This document shows, one piece after another, positions 19,771 to 31,727 of a DNA stretch of 64,000 bases. The notes under the pieces are model-generated. The model saw only the letters and a list, made by a program, of their open reading frames with translations. It searched no databases and was not told where the DNA came from. Both the position numbers and the translations under genes were made by a program. Position 1 is the first letter of the stretch, and every line of letters begins with the position of its first letter. Source of the stretch: Calliopsis andreniformis (Eukaryota > Arthropoda > Insecta > Hymenoptera > Andrenidae); the NCBI RefSeq assembly GCF_051401765.1, contig NW_027480598.1, positions 1 to 64,000 on the forward strand. Reading direction: 5' to 3'.

Positions 19771-22700
19771 TTATTCTAATCCCATTTTTGCTCTAAATTC
19801 CAAATATTTGCTTGCTGGCAACGGCTTCGTTAAAGCATCTGCTAGTTGATCACCTGTTGGAATATATTCAAGTTTTATTACATTCTTCTCAACTTGTTCT
19901 CTTGAAAAGTGATATTTTATGTCTATATGTTTTGAACGCTTATGGCTACTTGGATTACTCGCAATATTAATGCAACGCATATTGTCTTCGTAAATTATTA
20001 TTGGATCAAAGACGTTTATATTAATACTGATTGCCAAGGATTTTAACCATAATGCCTCTCTCACAGCTTCAAAAAGAGCCATGTACTCTGCTTCTGTGGG
20101 CGAGACAGCCACTGATGTTTGCCTTTTCGTATTCCAGCAGATTGAACATTGTTCATATAACTTAAATAAATATCCCGTTGTGCTCTTACGATCTGTATTT
20201 TCATTACCTTCCCAATCAGAATCGACATATCCACTAAATAGATTTTTATAATCAGTTTTAACGTATGTTAATTTAATATCAGCAGACCCTTTAAGATACC
20301 TCAGAACCCTTTTAAGATTTTGCCACAGTTCTCTGTTATTTTTACTTGAGTATCGACTTAAAATATTTACCGCTATGCTTAAATCGGGTCTCCTACAAAT
20401 CATTATATACATCAAGCATCCAATTAAATTACGACAAGGTGCATTGTATTCTTCTTCTGAATTCAAAGCTATATGATCTAATACACTTGGAAGAGGTGTA
20501 CTTACGGGTTTCCAATCTAACATATTAAATTTCATAAGAACAGTCTTAATATATGCACTTTGATCCAATGTTACTTGTCCATTAGTTCTTTCCACTTTTA
20601 TTCCAAGAAATAACTTAATTTCATTTAAATCTGTCATGCAAAATCTATTTTTCAAATAATCTTTGAAATTTTGCATTGTCTCGGATTCAGCAGTCATAAT
20701 CACTAGATCATCCACATATAGTACAACATATATATTCTTTAATATATTCTTTCTATCTGATATATAAATACAACGATCCGCTGATGAATTTCGGAAACCT
20801 TTCTCTAAAGGAGCTTTTTCGAACATCTCAAACCAGCATCTGGCTGATTGCTTGAGACCATACAAAGCTTTATTCAATTTACACACTTGATTCTTACTAT
20901 CACATTTAACACCTTCAGGAATTCGCATATAAATTTCTTCCCTTAAAATACCATTTAAAAATGCCGTCTTAACATCCATTTGATGCACTAGCAAATTATG
21001 CTGATTAGAAAAAGCCATAAGAAATCTAAAGCTTGACATTCTAGCTACAGGTGCAAATGTTTCATTATAATCTTCTAAATATTTCTGACTGAAACCACGG
21101 GCCACTAATCGAGCTTTGTATTTTAACGGATTTCCGAATTCATCATTTTTGATCGTGAGTACCCATTTACAATCAACAATGTTCTTATTCTTTGGCTTCG
21201 ATACCAAATCCCAAGTTTTATTTATGACTAACGAGTTTATTTCATCGGCAATAGCTTATTCCCACTTAGCTCTGTCATCTCTAGTTTTAATTTCATCAAA
21301 TGAGTTGGGTATTTTACAAATTATCGATTGAGCGCATAAAAGATAATCATCGTCATTATTAAATTCATTATATGACATAGGAGACTGTCGCTTAATCCTA
21401 TCACTCCTTCTAGGTTCTATACTATCTTTTAATTCTACCACTTGATTATTTTCTGGTCCCGATACTCCTGTTACATCTGTTTTAGTTACAGATTTACTTT
21501 TCTCTTGATCTACCATTACTTTAATTCTCGGCTCTATCATATCTGATTTATTGTTATCAGATTTTTTTCTTTTTAACACATCTGATTTTTGATTATCAGA
21601 TTTATTTACTTCACACTGTATATCTACTGATTTCGGCACTTCACGAGATGCATCAGTTTCACATAAACCACGTTTTAAACCTATTCCCTTTATTACCGGC
21701 CGAGATTCTAAGTAATTAATTTCATCAACTATTACATCTCTTACTATCTCAAATTTCCCATTTTCTACGTTCCACACTTTGTATCCATTTGGTGTAAACC
21801 CTACCAATATACATTTATAAGACTTTTCGTCAAATTTCGAATTCCTAACTTTATCATGCACATACACTGTGGAACCAAACACTTTTAAATACTTCAATTT
21901 GGGCCTTTTATTATGCCACAATTCAAATGGGGTTTTATTAACATTAAGAGCTTTCGATGGGGTTAAATTAATTAAATATGTAGCAGTTAAAACTGCTTCT
22001 CCCCAGAACTCTTTTCCTAAACCTGCACCGTTTATCATTGCACGTGCTTTTTCAGTTATAGTTCTATTCATGCGTTCTGCAACACCATTTAACTGAGGAG
22101 TTCGCGGAACCGTTAAGTGATAGCTTATACCCTTTTGTATACAATAATTTTTCATCTCATTAGATAAATATTCCTTGCCATTATCACAGTATATATTGAC
22201 AATCTTTAAATTAAAACGTGCTTCACTTTTAGCAACGTAATCCTTAAAGATTGTAAAAACATCTGATTTATTTTCAAGTAAATACGTCACACAATAATGC
22301 GTAAATTCATCTATCAAAGTTATAAAATACTTTTTATCATTAATTGTAGAAGGAGTGATCGGCCCACAAACGTCTGTGTGAACAATAAACAATGGCTGCC
22401 TAATGTGACTTTTACCTTTTGCCTTTTTAAATGGCAATTGTGTTTGTTTTCCTTTAATACAAGCTTCACATATATTATCGTCTGGAATTACTTTTTCAAG
22501 ATACGTCACATCCTTCACCATCTGCTTATTCTTCAACTGTAAAAATTTTGCCTTTCCTATATGCCCTAAGCGCCTATGCCATAATTCATAATTATTAACT
22601 ATCTTATTAGAAATATAAGAATTAAGTGAATTTACTCCTTTTTCGATGACATCAAAATCTATAAATATTAAATTATTTGAAGGCTTACCAATCATCATCA

Positions 22701-23928
22701 TTTTACCGTTTTTGATTATTTCGACGCCCCTCTCATTGAAAGTTATACTCATTCCTTTTTGCTGCAATTTTCTAACGGATAGTAAGTTGTACGGCACGTC
22801 CGGGCAGTACAATACGTCCTCCAAAACGCCTTCAATTCCCATATTGGTGGTCACAGGTATCTAACCCTTCTTCGATGCAATTATATATTCTCCATTTTTC
22901 GCTATCGAAATCCTGATGGGTGGATCAAGTATGGTCATATTTGAAAATACATTATCTTCTTTGACTATATGATCCGATGCTCCAGAATCCAGGATAAATG
23001 TTAATTTTTCGGCTTTCATGACCTGGTACTCTCCGGTCATAAAGGCATATCCCGACACGATGTCGCTTGTAACAGCTTGCGTCGTCTGAATTGTATGTAT
23101 ATTTTGATTTTTGTTCCTTTGTTCTGCTCTATATTGGAGCCTCTTCTTATAGTACTAACACTCTTTAATCTTGTGTCCTGTTCTTCCACACTGATGACAT
23201 TTTCCGGTAAAAGATTGTCTGTTCGGCTTGAATGTATTTCCTCTTCTAATGTTCCCTCTTCTATTACTTCCTCTTTTAAAGCGTGTACTTCCAAAATTAT
23301 ATGGTCTTTGAATTTCCACTTCAGCTTGGAGTACTTTCGCGCTGGTATCCAAATTTTCACTTTTAATTTTCGTTTCATGATCCAACAGTCTCTTTTTAAC
23401 TATGTCAAGTGTAATTCCCGCTTCTGTCATCATCGTCTCAATGACAGTTGGCACCGTATCATATACTTCGGGCAAACTAGATAACAAAATTGAAATAGTT
23501 TCGTTTTCCCGCACAGTCACACCCGCAGCTGATAAATCTGTGACTAAATCGTCAAACACTTCGAAATGATCTTTCAACGAACTGTCACTTTTCATTTTCA
23601 ATCTTAAGAGCTTTTTCCTACTGGATAATTCCTTAGCCATACTTTGACTCACATACACTGAATCTAAACTTAATATTATTGATTTTGCTGTACTTCCCGG
23701 AGTGTCATACTTCAAATGAGTATCAGATAAATATTGCACAACAGTGCATTTGGCAGTGCGTTCCGCCTTCGGCCATACTGCGGTGACAGGAACTGGTGGT
23801 TGCTCGTCAAGAACATTGAATACATCGAGTTCATATAATAAATTACGAACTCTATGCTTCCACGCGTTGTATTTCATACCATTGAACTGCTGAATGTTTC
23901 TCCTGTCTTCGGACATCTCCATCGTCAC
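19771..23928 (-). pseudogene. Copia gag-pol polyprotein with three in-frame stops
   Basis: A single frame of 1386 codons from ATG at 23928. Gag occupies about residues 1-260 and ends in a CCHC zinc knuckle, CHQCGRTGHKIKEC, near 244-257. The protease active site is DSGAS near 314. The integrase follows: the GAG-pre-integrase finger with LWHRRLGH and CEACIKGK, then the catalytic Asp in HTDVCGP, Asp in YCDNGKEY and Glu in NGVAERMN. Reverse transcriptase begins around 907 and has the YVDD catalytic motif near 1074. RNase H has GYVDSDWEG near 1236 and DNMRCINIA later. Three stops break it: TAG at 23155-23157, TAG at 22861-22863 and TAA at 21256-21258, with no frameshift. All catalytic motifs persist, so loss of function appears recent. 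Confidence 0.95.
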
Positions 23929-24010
23929 GCAGTTTAAAGTATTTTACTCTTAATTGATTAAAGAACACTAAACTAATTAACACGCGATACACTTAATTAT
24001 TATAGAATGA

Positions 24011-24027
24011 ATTCTGGGCCCATAACC
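24011..24027 (-). other. Primer-binding site of the Copia element
   Basis: Directly inside the 5' LTR, the sense strand reads GGTTATGGGCCCAG. This matches the anticodon-stem region of initiator methionine tRNA (CAT anticodon), the internal half-tRNA primer typical of Copia. Confidence 0.85.
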
Positions 24028-24229
24028 TGTTGGAATATGGAACAAATTTAAATAAAAAGAAATTTGATTTTTTTTAACTCAACGCACGGAAGAAGTCTGT
24101 ACGATATCGAATATCTCACATGAATATATTCACAAGTAAATAAAAAACCATAGAAACAAGACAGAACACTTTCTGTATCCTTCGATACTTTCGATACTTG
24201 TTTTTGTTCCTTGATTATATAATCTAACA
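24028..24229 (-). repeat. 5' LTR of the Copia element
   Basis: 202 bp with TG at 24028 and CA at 24228-24229. About eight differences from 19326-19527 by eye, near 96 percent identity. Confidence 0.95.
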
Positions 24230-26770
24230 TTTCGATACTCAATCCTCAATCTTCAATCTTTAAATCTCAGTTCACAAACATCAATTCTCAAAACTCAGTC
24301 CTCAACACTCAGTCCTCAATCTTCAATCAGCAATCATCAATCCTCAATCTTCAATGCTCAATCATCAAACCTCAAATCTCAATACTAAATCCTCAATACA
24401 CAATCTTCAATCTTCAATCCTCAATCAGCAGCCATTAATCTTCTATCCTCAGTCCTCAATCATCAATCCCCAATTCTCAATCCTCAACAGAATATACTCA
24501 ATTCTCAGTTTTCAATATTCAATCCACGACCTTCAATCTTCAAATCTCAATCCTCAAACATCAGTTCTCAACACTCGATCCTCAATCATCAGAACCCAAT
24601 ATTCAATGCTCAATCCTCAATACTCAATCTTCAATCTTCAATCCTCAATCCTTAATCCTCTATTCTCTATCCTCTGCCCTCAAACCTCAATCCTCAATAT
24701 TCAATGCTCAATACTTAATTCACAACACTCAATCCTCAACTCTCAGTCCTCAATCCTCAATGCTCAGTCCTGAATCCTCAATCTTCAATCCTCAATACTC
24801 AACCATCAATCCTCAATCCTGAATCCTCAATCCACAATCCTCAACCATCAATGCTCAATCCTCAATGCCGACTCCTCAATCCTCAATAAATAATCCTCAA
24901 TCCTCAACCTTCAAATCGCAATCCTCAAACCTCAATCCTCAAACCTCAATCCTCAATTCCCAAACCTCAATCCTCAAACCTCAGTCCTGTATCCTCAATC
25001 CGCAATCCTCAATCCTCAGTCCTCATACTTCTATCCTCAATATTCAATGTTCAATCCTTAATTCACGACACTCAATCCTCAACTCTCAGTCCTCAATCCT
25101 CAATCATCAATCCTGCATCCTCAATCTTCAATCCTCAATCCTCAACCATCAATCCTCAATCCTCAATCATAAATCCTCAATCGTCAATCCTCAATAAAAT
25201 AGCCTCAATTCTCAGTTTTCAATACTCAATCATCAGTCTTCAATTCTCAATCTACAAACAACAATTATCAACACCCAATGCTCAACCCTCAGTCCTCAAT
25301 CTTCAATCCTGAATCCTCTATCCTCAATCTTCAATCCTCAATCCTGAACGCTCAATCCTCAATCCTCAATCCTCAATAGAATATCCTCAATTCCCAGATT
25401 TCAATACTCAATCCACAATCTTCAATCTTCAAACCTCAATCCTCAAACATCAGTCCTCAACACTCGATCCTCAACCATCAGTCCTCAATACTCAATCCTC
25501 AATCCTCAGTCCTCAAACTTCAATCCTCAATATTCAATGCTCAATACTTAATTCAAAACACTCAATTCTCAATCTTCAATTTTCAATCCTCAATCCTCAA
25601 TCCTCAATCCTCAATCCTCAATCCTCAATCCTGAGTCCTGCTTCCTCAGACCACAATCCTCAATATTCAATGCTCAATCCTCAATTCTCAGCCCTCAATC
25701 CTCAACCCTCAATCCTCAATTGTCAATACTCAACAGAGTATCCTCAATCCTCAGGTTTCAATACTCAATCCACAATCTTCAATCTTCAAATCTCAATCCT
25801 CAAATATCAGTCCTCAACACTCGGTCCTCAACCATCAGTCCTCAATATTCTATCCTCAATCCTCAATCCTCAATCTTCATTCTTCAATCCTCAATCCTCA
25901 ATCCTCACTAGAACATCCTCAATTCTCAGTTTACAATACTCAATCCACAATCTTCAATCTTCAAATCTCAATCCTCAAACATCAGTCCTCAACACTCGGT
26001 CCTCAACCATCAGTCCTCAATATTCGATCCTCAATCCTCAATCCTCAATCTTCATTCTTCAATCCTCACTCCTCAATCCTCTATTCTCAATCCTTTGCCC
26101 TCAAACCTCAACCCTCAATATTCAATGCCCAATACTCAATTCTCAACCCTCAGCCCTCAACCCTCAGTCCTCAACCCTCAATCCTCAATCCTCAATCCTC
26201 AATTGTCAATACTCAACAGAGTATCCTCAATTCTCACTTTTCTATACTCAATCCATAATCTTCAGTATTCATATCTCAATCCTCAAACATCAATTCTGAA
26301 CACTCAATCGTCAACATTCAGACCTCAATCTTCAATCCTCAATCCCCAATCCTCAATCCTCAATCCTGAAACTTCAATCCTCAATTCTCTATCCGTAATC
26401 CTCAATCCTCAATCCTCATTCCGCAATCATCAATCCTTAATCCTCAACGCTCAATGGTCAATCCTCAATCTTCAATACTCAGTCCTCTATGCAATATCCT
26501 CAATTCTCAATCTTCAATCCTCAACCCTCAATCCTCAATCGTCATACATCTGTCCTCAATTGTCAATCCCCAATGTTCCATACTCAATCCTGAATACTCA
26601 ATACTCAAGCCTTAAACCCCAATGCAATTTCCTTATTTCTCAGTCTTCAATCCTCAATCCTAAGTCCTCAATCCACAACGTTCAACCTCAATCCTCAATC
26701 GTCAGTCCTCAATTCTGCATCCTCAGCTCTCAATCCTCAATCCTCAGCCCACAGTCCTCAACCTTCAGTC
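24230..26770 (+). repeat. Degenerate 7-bp satellite, unit TCCTCAA (right part)
   Basis: Continuation of the array after the Copia insertion, same unit and same strand. Blocks with TATCCTCAATTCTCAGTTTT and ACAATCTTCAATCTTCAAAT recur at roughly 24490, 25380, 25740, 25910 and 26220, giving a loose higher-order period of a few hundred bases. Open frames within are repeat artefacts. Confidence 0.9.
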
Positions 26771-26800
26771 CACTAACATTAAACAGGATTTACTGTGGTG
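26771..26800. other. Strand-switch point between inverted 7-bp arrays
   Basis: About 30 bases of non-repeat sequence (CACTAACATTAAACAGGATT and onward) separate TCCTCAA on the left from TTGAGGA on the right. The two arms face each other and could pair. Confidence 0.75.
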
Positions 26801-27325
26801 TATTGATGATTGAGGATTGAGGATTGATGGTTGCGTATTGGGGATTCAAGATTTAGAATTCAGGATTGAGGATTGAGGATTGAGTACCGATAATTGAGGA
26901 TTGAGCGTTGTGAATTGAGGGTTGAGCATTGAATATTGAGGATTGAAGTTTGGGGACTGAGGATGGAGGATTGAGGATTGAATACTGAGGATTGATGTTT
27001 AAGAAATGAGGATTGAGGGTCGAGGATTGAGGACTGAGGATTGAGGACTGATGATTGAAGATTGAGCATTGAGGATTGATGATTGAAGATTGAAGACTAT
27101 GGATTGAGTACTGAAAACAGAGAATTAACGATATTCTATTGAGGATTGCGAATTGAGGATAGAGGATTGAGGATTGAGGATTGCGGATCGAGGATCGAAG
27201 ATTGAAGATTGAGGATCGAGGATTGAGGGTTGATGACTGAGTGTTGAGGATTGATGGTTGAGAATTGAGGATTGAATATTGAGGATTCAGGATTGAGGAT
27301 TGAGTATTGAACATTGAGGATTGAG
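26801..27325 (-). repeat. 7-bp satellite in inverted orientation
   Basis: Units read TTGAGGA on the plus strand, the reverse complement of the preceding array, with the same variants (TGAGCATTGA, TGAAGATTGA, ATTCTATTGAGGATTG). About 525 bp, ending at an abrupt change to the CATAGC satellite. Confidence 0.9.
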
Positions 27326-28799
27326 ATGATACCCATAGCAGTAGCCATAGCAGCAATAGCCATAGCCATAGCAGCCATAGCAGCCATAGCCATAGCCATA
27401 GCAGCCATAGCCATAGCAATAGCACGCATAGCGATAGCCATAGCAGCCGCAGCCATAGCCATAGCAGCCATAGCCATAGCCATAGCCGCCGTAGCCATTG
27501 CCATAGCCATAGCAGCCATAGCTATATCCACAGCAGCCATAGCCATAGCCATAGCAGCCATAGCGATTGCCATACCAGCCGTAGCCATAGCCATAGCAGC
27601 CATAGATATATCCATAGCAGCCATAGCCATAGCCATAGCAGCCATAGACATAGCCATAGCCACAGCAGCCAATGCCACAGCCATAGCAGCTGTAGCCATA
27701 GCCGTAGCAGCCATATGCCATAGCTATACCAGCCATAGACATAGCAGCCATAGCCATAGCCATAGCAGCCAGAGCCATAGCCATAGCAGCTATAGCCATA
27801 GCCGTAGCAGCCATAGCCATAGCTGTACCAGCCATAGACATAGCAGCCATAGCCATAGCCATAGCTGGCTTAGTCATAGCCATAGCCATAACAGCCTTAG
27901 CCATAGCCATAGCAGCCATAGTCATAGCAATAGCAGCCATAGCCATAGCTATAGCAGCCATAGCCATAGCAGCCTTAGCCATAGCTATAGCAGCTATAGT
28001 CATGGCCATAGCAGCTTTAGTCATAGCCAAAGTGTCCATAGCCATAGTCGTAGGAGCCATAGCCATTGCCATTGCAGCCATAGCGATAGCCATAGCAGCC
28101 ATAGCCATAGCCACAGCTATAGCAGCCATAGCCATAGTCACAACCATAGCAGACATAGCCATAGCCATAGCGGCCATAGCCATAACCATACCAGCCATAT
28201 CCATAGCCACAGCCATAGCTGCCATAGCCGTAGCCGGAGCAGACATAGCCATAGCCATAGCCACAGCAGTCAGTGCCATAGCCATAGCAGTTATAGCCAT
28301 AGCCGTAGCAGCCGTAGGAATAGCTATACCAGCCATAGACATAGCAGCCATTGCCATGTACATTGCAGCCATAGCCATAGCCATAGCAGCCGTAGCCATA
28401 GCCATAGCCATAGCAGACACAGCTATATCCATAGCAGACATAGCCATAGCCATAGCAGCCACAGCCAAAGCTATAGCAGCCATAGTCATACCCATAGCAG
28501 CCATACCAGCCATAGCCACAGCGATAGCCGTAGCAACTATAGCCATAGCCATAGCAGCCACAGCCAAAGCTATAGCAGCTATATTCATAGCCATAGCAGC
28601 CATAGCAGGCATAGCCATAGCCATAGCCATAGCACCCATAGCCATAGCCATAGTCATAGCAGCCATAGCCATAGCCGTAGCAGCCGTAGGCATAGCTATA
28701 CCAGCCATAGACATAGCAGACATTGCCGTTGCCATCGCAGGCATAGCCATAGCCATAGCCATAGGCATAGCCATAGCAGCAATAGTAATAGCCATAGCA

Positions 28800-29760
28800 G
28801 CCATAGCAGCCATAGCCATAGCCATAGCAGCCATAGCCATAGCCATAGCACGCATAGCGACAGCCATAGCAGCCGTAGCCATAGCCATAGCAGCCGTAAC
28901 CATAGCCATAGCAGCCATAGCCGTAGCCATAGCAGCCATAGCCATAGCCATAGCAGCCATAGCCTAAGCCACAGCAGCCATCGCCACGGCCATAGCAGCC
29001 ATAGCCATATCCATAGGAGCCATAGCCATAGCCATAGCCTTAGCAGGCATAGTCACAGCCATAGCAGCCATAGCCATAGCCATAGCAGCCATAGCCGTAG
29101 CCATAGCAGCCACAGCGATAGCCATAGCAGCCTTAGCCATAGCCATAACAGCCACAGCCATAGCCACATCAGCCATAGCCATAGCCATTGCCATAGCAGC
29201 AATAGCCATAGCCATAGCAGCCGTTGTCATAGCATTAGCAGCCATAGCCATACCTATAGCAGCCATAGCCACAGCAGCCACGGCCACAGCCATAGCAGGA
29301 ATAGCCATAGCAGCCAGAGCCGTAGCTATAGCAGCTGTAGCCATAGCCAAAGCAGCCATAGCCATAGCCATAGCAGCCATAGCCATAGCCAGAGCCGACA
29401 AAGCCATAGCAATAGCAACAGCAGACAGTGCCATAGCCATAGCAGTTATAGCCATAGCCGTAGCAGCCATAAGCATAGCTATACCTGCCATAGACATAGC
29501 AGCCATTCTCATGGACATTGCAGCCATAGCCATAGCCATAGCAGCCGTAGCCATAGACATAGCTATAGCCACAGCAGCCAATGCCATAGCCATAGCAGTT
29601 GTAGCCATAGCCGTAGCAGCCATAGTCATAGCTGTATCAGCAACAGACCTAGCAGCCATAGCCATAGCCATAGCAGCCATAGTCATAGCCATAGCCATAG
29701 CCATAGCAGAAACAGTCATAGCTATAGCAGCCCTAGTAGCCATAGCCATAGCCATAGCAG
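28800..29760 (+). repeat. Higher-order block shared with 38636-39596
   Basis: Diagnostic variants such as CCTAAGCCACAGCAGCCATC (28961 and 38797) and GCTGTATCAGCAACAG (29631 and 39467) recur at an offset of 9836. A few substitutions separate the copies. Confidence 0.7.
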
Positions 29761-30689
29761 CCATAGACATGGCCATAGCCACAGGAGCCAATGCCATAGC
29801 CATAGCAGTTATAGCCATAGCCCTAGCAGCCATAGGCATAGCTATACCAGCCATAGCCATAGCAGCCATAGCCATAGCCATAGCAGCCACTGTCATAGTC
29901 ATAGCCATAGCCACAGCAGTCAATGCCATAGCCATAGCAGTTACAGCCATAGCCGTAGCAGCCATACGCATAGTTATACCAGCCATAGACGTAGCAACCA
30001 TAGCCGTAGGCATTGCAGCCATTGTCATAGCCATAGCAGCCGTAGTCATAGCCATAGCCATTGCAGCCATAGACATAGCCATAGCCACAGGAGCCAATGC
30101 CATAGCCATAGCAGTTATAGCCACAGCCCTAGCAGCCATAGGCATAGCTGTACCAGCCATAGCCATAGTAGCCATAGCCATAGCCATAGCAGCCATTGTC
30201 ATAGCCATAGCCATAGCCTTAGCAGAAATAGCCATAGCCATAGCAGCTATAGCAGCCATAGCCATAGCCATAGCAGCCATAGCCATAGCCATAGCACGCA
30301 CAGCGATAGCCACAGCACGCATAGCGATAGCGATAGCAGCCGTAGCCATAGCCATAGCAGCGATAGACATAGGCATATCAGCCACAGCCGTAGCCATAGC
30401 CGTAGCCATAGCATCCATAGCCATAGCCACAGCAGCGGTAGCCATAGCCATAGTCTTAGCAGTCATAGCCATAGCCGTAGTAGCTATAGCAATAACCATA
30501 GCAGACATAGCCATAGCCGTAGCACGCATAGCGATAGCCATAGCAGCCGTAACCATAGCCAGAGCAGCTATAGCTATAGCCAGAGCAGCAATAGCCTTAT
30601 TCATAGCAGCAATAGCCATAGCCATAGCAGATATAGCCATAGCAGACATAGCCATAGCCATAGCAGCCATAGTCATAGCCATAGCCATA

Positions 30690-31060
30690 GCCATAGCAGA
30701 AACAGTCATAGCTATAGCAGCCCTAGTAGCCATAGCCATAGCCATAGCAGCCACAGCCATAGCCATAGCACTAGCCATAGCAGCAATAGCCATAGCCATA
30801 GCAGCCATAGCAGCCATAGCCATAGCCATAGCAGCCATAGCAGCCATAGCCATAGCCATAGCAGCCATAGGCATAGCCATAGCACGCATAGCGACAGCCA
30901 TAGCAGCGGTAGCCACAGCCATAGCAGATAGACGCAATAGCTACAGCAACCATAGACATAGTCATCGCAGCCATAGCCATAGCCATTGCCACAGTAGCCA
31001 TAAGTATAGCTATACCTGCCATAGCCATAGCAGCCATAGGCATAGCCATAGCCACAGGAG
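30690..31060 (+). repeat. Higher-order block shared with 39536-39906
   Basis: GCAGATAGACGCAATAGCTA and its surroundings recur at an offset of 8846, about 990 less than for the preceding block. One lineage has therefore gained or lost about 990 bp between the two blocks. Confidence 0.65.
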
Positions 31061-31727
31061 CCTATGCCAGAGCCATAGCAGTTATAGCCATAGCCATAGC
31101 CATAGCAGCCATTGTCATAGCCATAGCCATAGCCACAGCAGCCAATGCCATAGCCTTAGCAGTTATAGCCATAGCCGTAGCAGCCATACGCATAGCTATA
31201 CCAGCCATACACGTAGCAGGCATAGCCATAGCCATAGGAGCCATAGCTATATCCATAGCAGCAATAGCCACAGCCATAGCAGCCATAGGCATAGCTATAG
31301 GAGCCATAGCCATAGCAATAGCAGCCATAGACATGGCCATAGCCACAGGAGCCAATGCCATAGCCATAGCAGTTATAGCCATAGCCCTAGCAGCCATAGG
31401 CATAGCTATACCAGTCATAGCCATAGCAGCCATAGCCATAGCCATAGCAGCCACTGTCATAGTCATAGCCATAGCCACAGCAGTCAATGCCATAGCCATA
31501 GCAGTTACAGCCATAGCCGTAGCAGCCATACGCATAGTTATACCAGCCATAGACGTAGCAACCATAGCCGTAGGCATTGCAGCCATTGTCATAGCCATAG
31601 CAGCCGTAGTCATAGCCATAGCCATTGCAGCCATAGACATAGCCATAGCCACAGGAGCCAATGCCATAGCCATAGCAGTTATAGCCACAGCCCTAGCAGC
31701 CATAGGCATAGCTGTACCAGCCATAGC

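Larger units (their letters stand above)
19326..24229 (-). mobile_element. Copia (Ty1) LTR retrotransposon, near-complete
   Basis: The 4.9 kb element has 202-bp LTRs at each end, TG...CA termini, and a TTTCG target duplication (19321-19325 and 24230-24234). On the minus strand the order is LTR, primer-binding site, gag, protease, integrase, reverse transcriptase, RNase H, polypurine tract, LTR. Protease-integrase-RT order defines Copia. It sits inside the 7-bp array, and the array reads continuously across it once one TTTCG copy is discounted. The LTRs differ at about eight of 202 positions by eye, so insertion is not very recent. Confidence 0.97.

Noticed and set aside
15502..26820. Long frames with heptads such as SSILNPQ, resembling a repetitive structural protein
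   Set aside because: A 7-bp unit read in triplets must give a 7-residue repeat. All three frames of one strand look similar, and indels of the array shift frame freely. It is satellite DNA.
14045..27325. CRISPR array
   Set aside because: There are no regular repeats with unique spacers; the array is a continuous short tandem repeat with point variants, and no cas-like genes are present.
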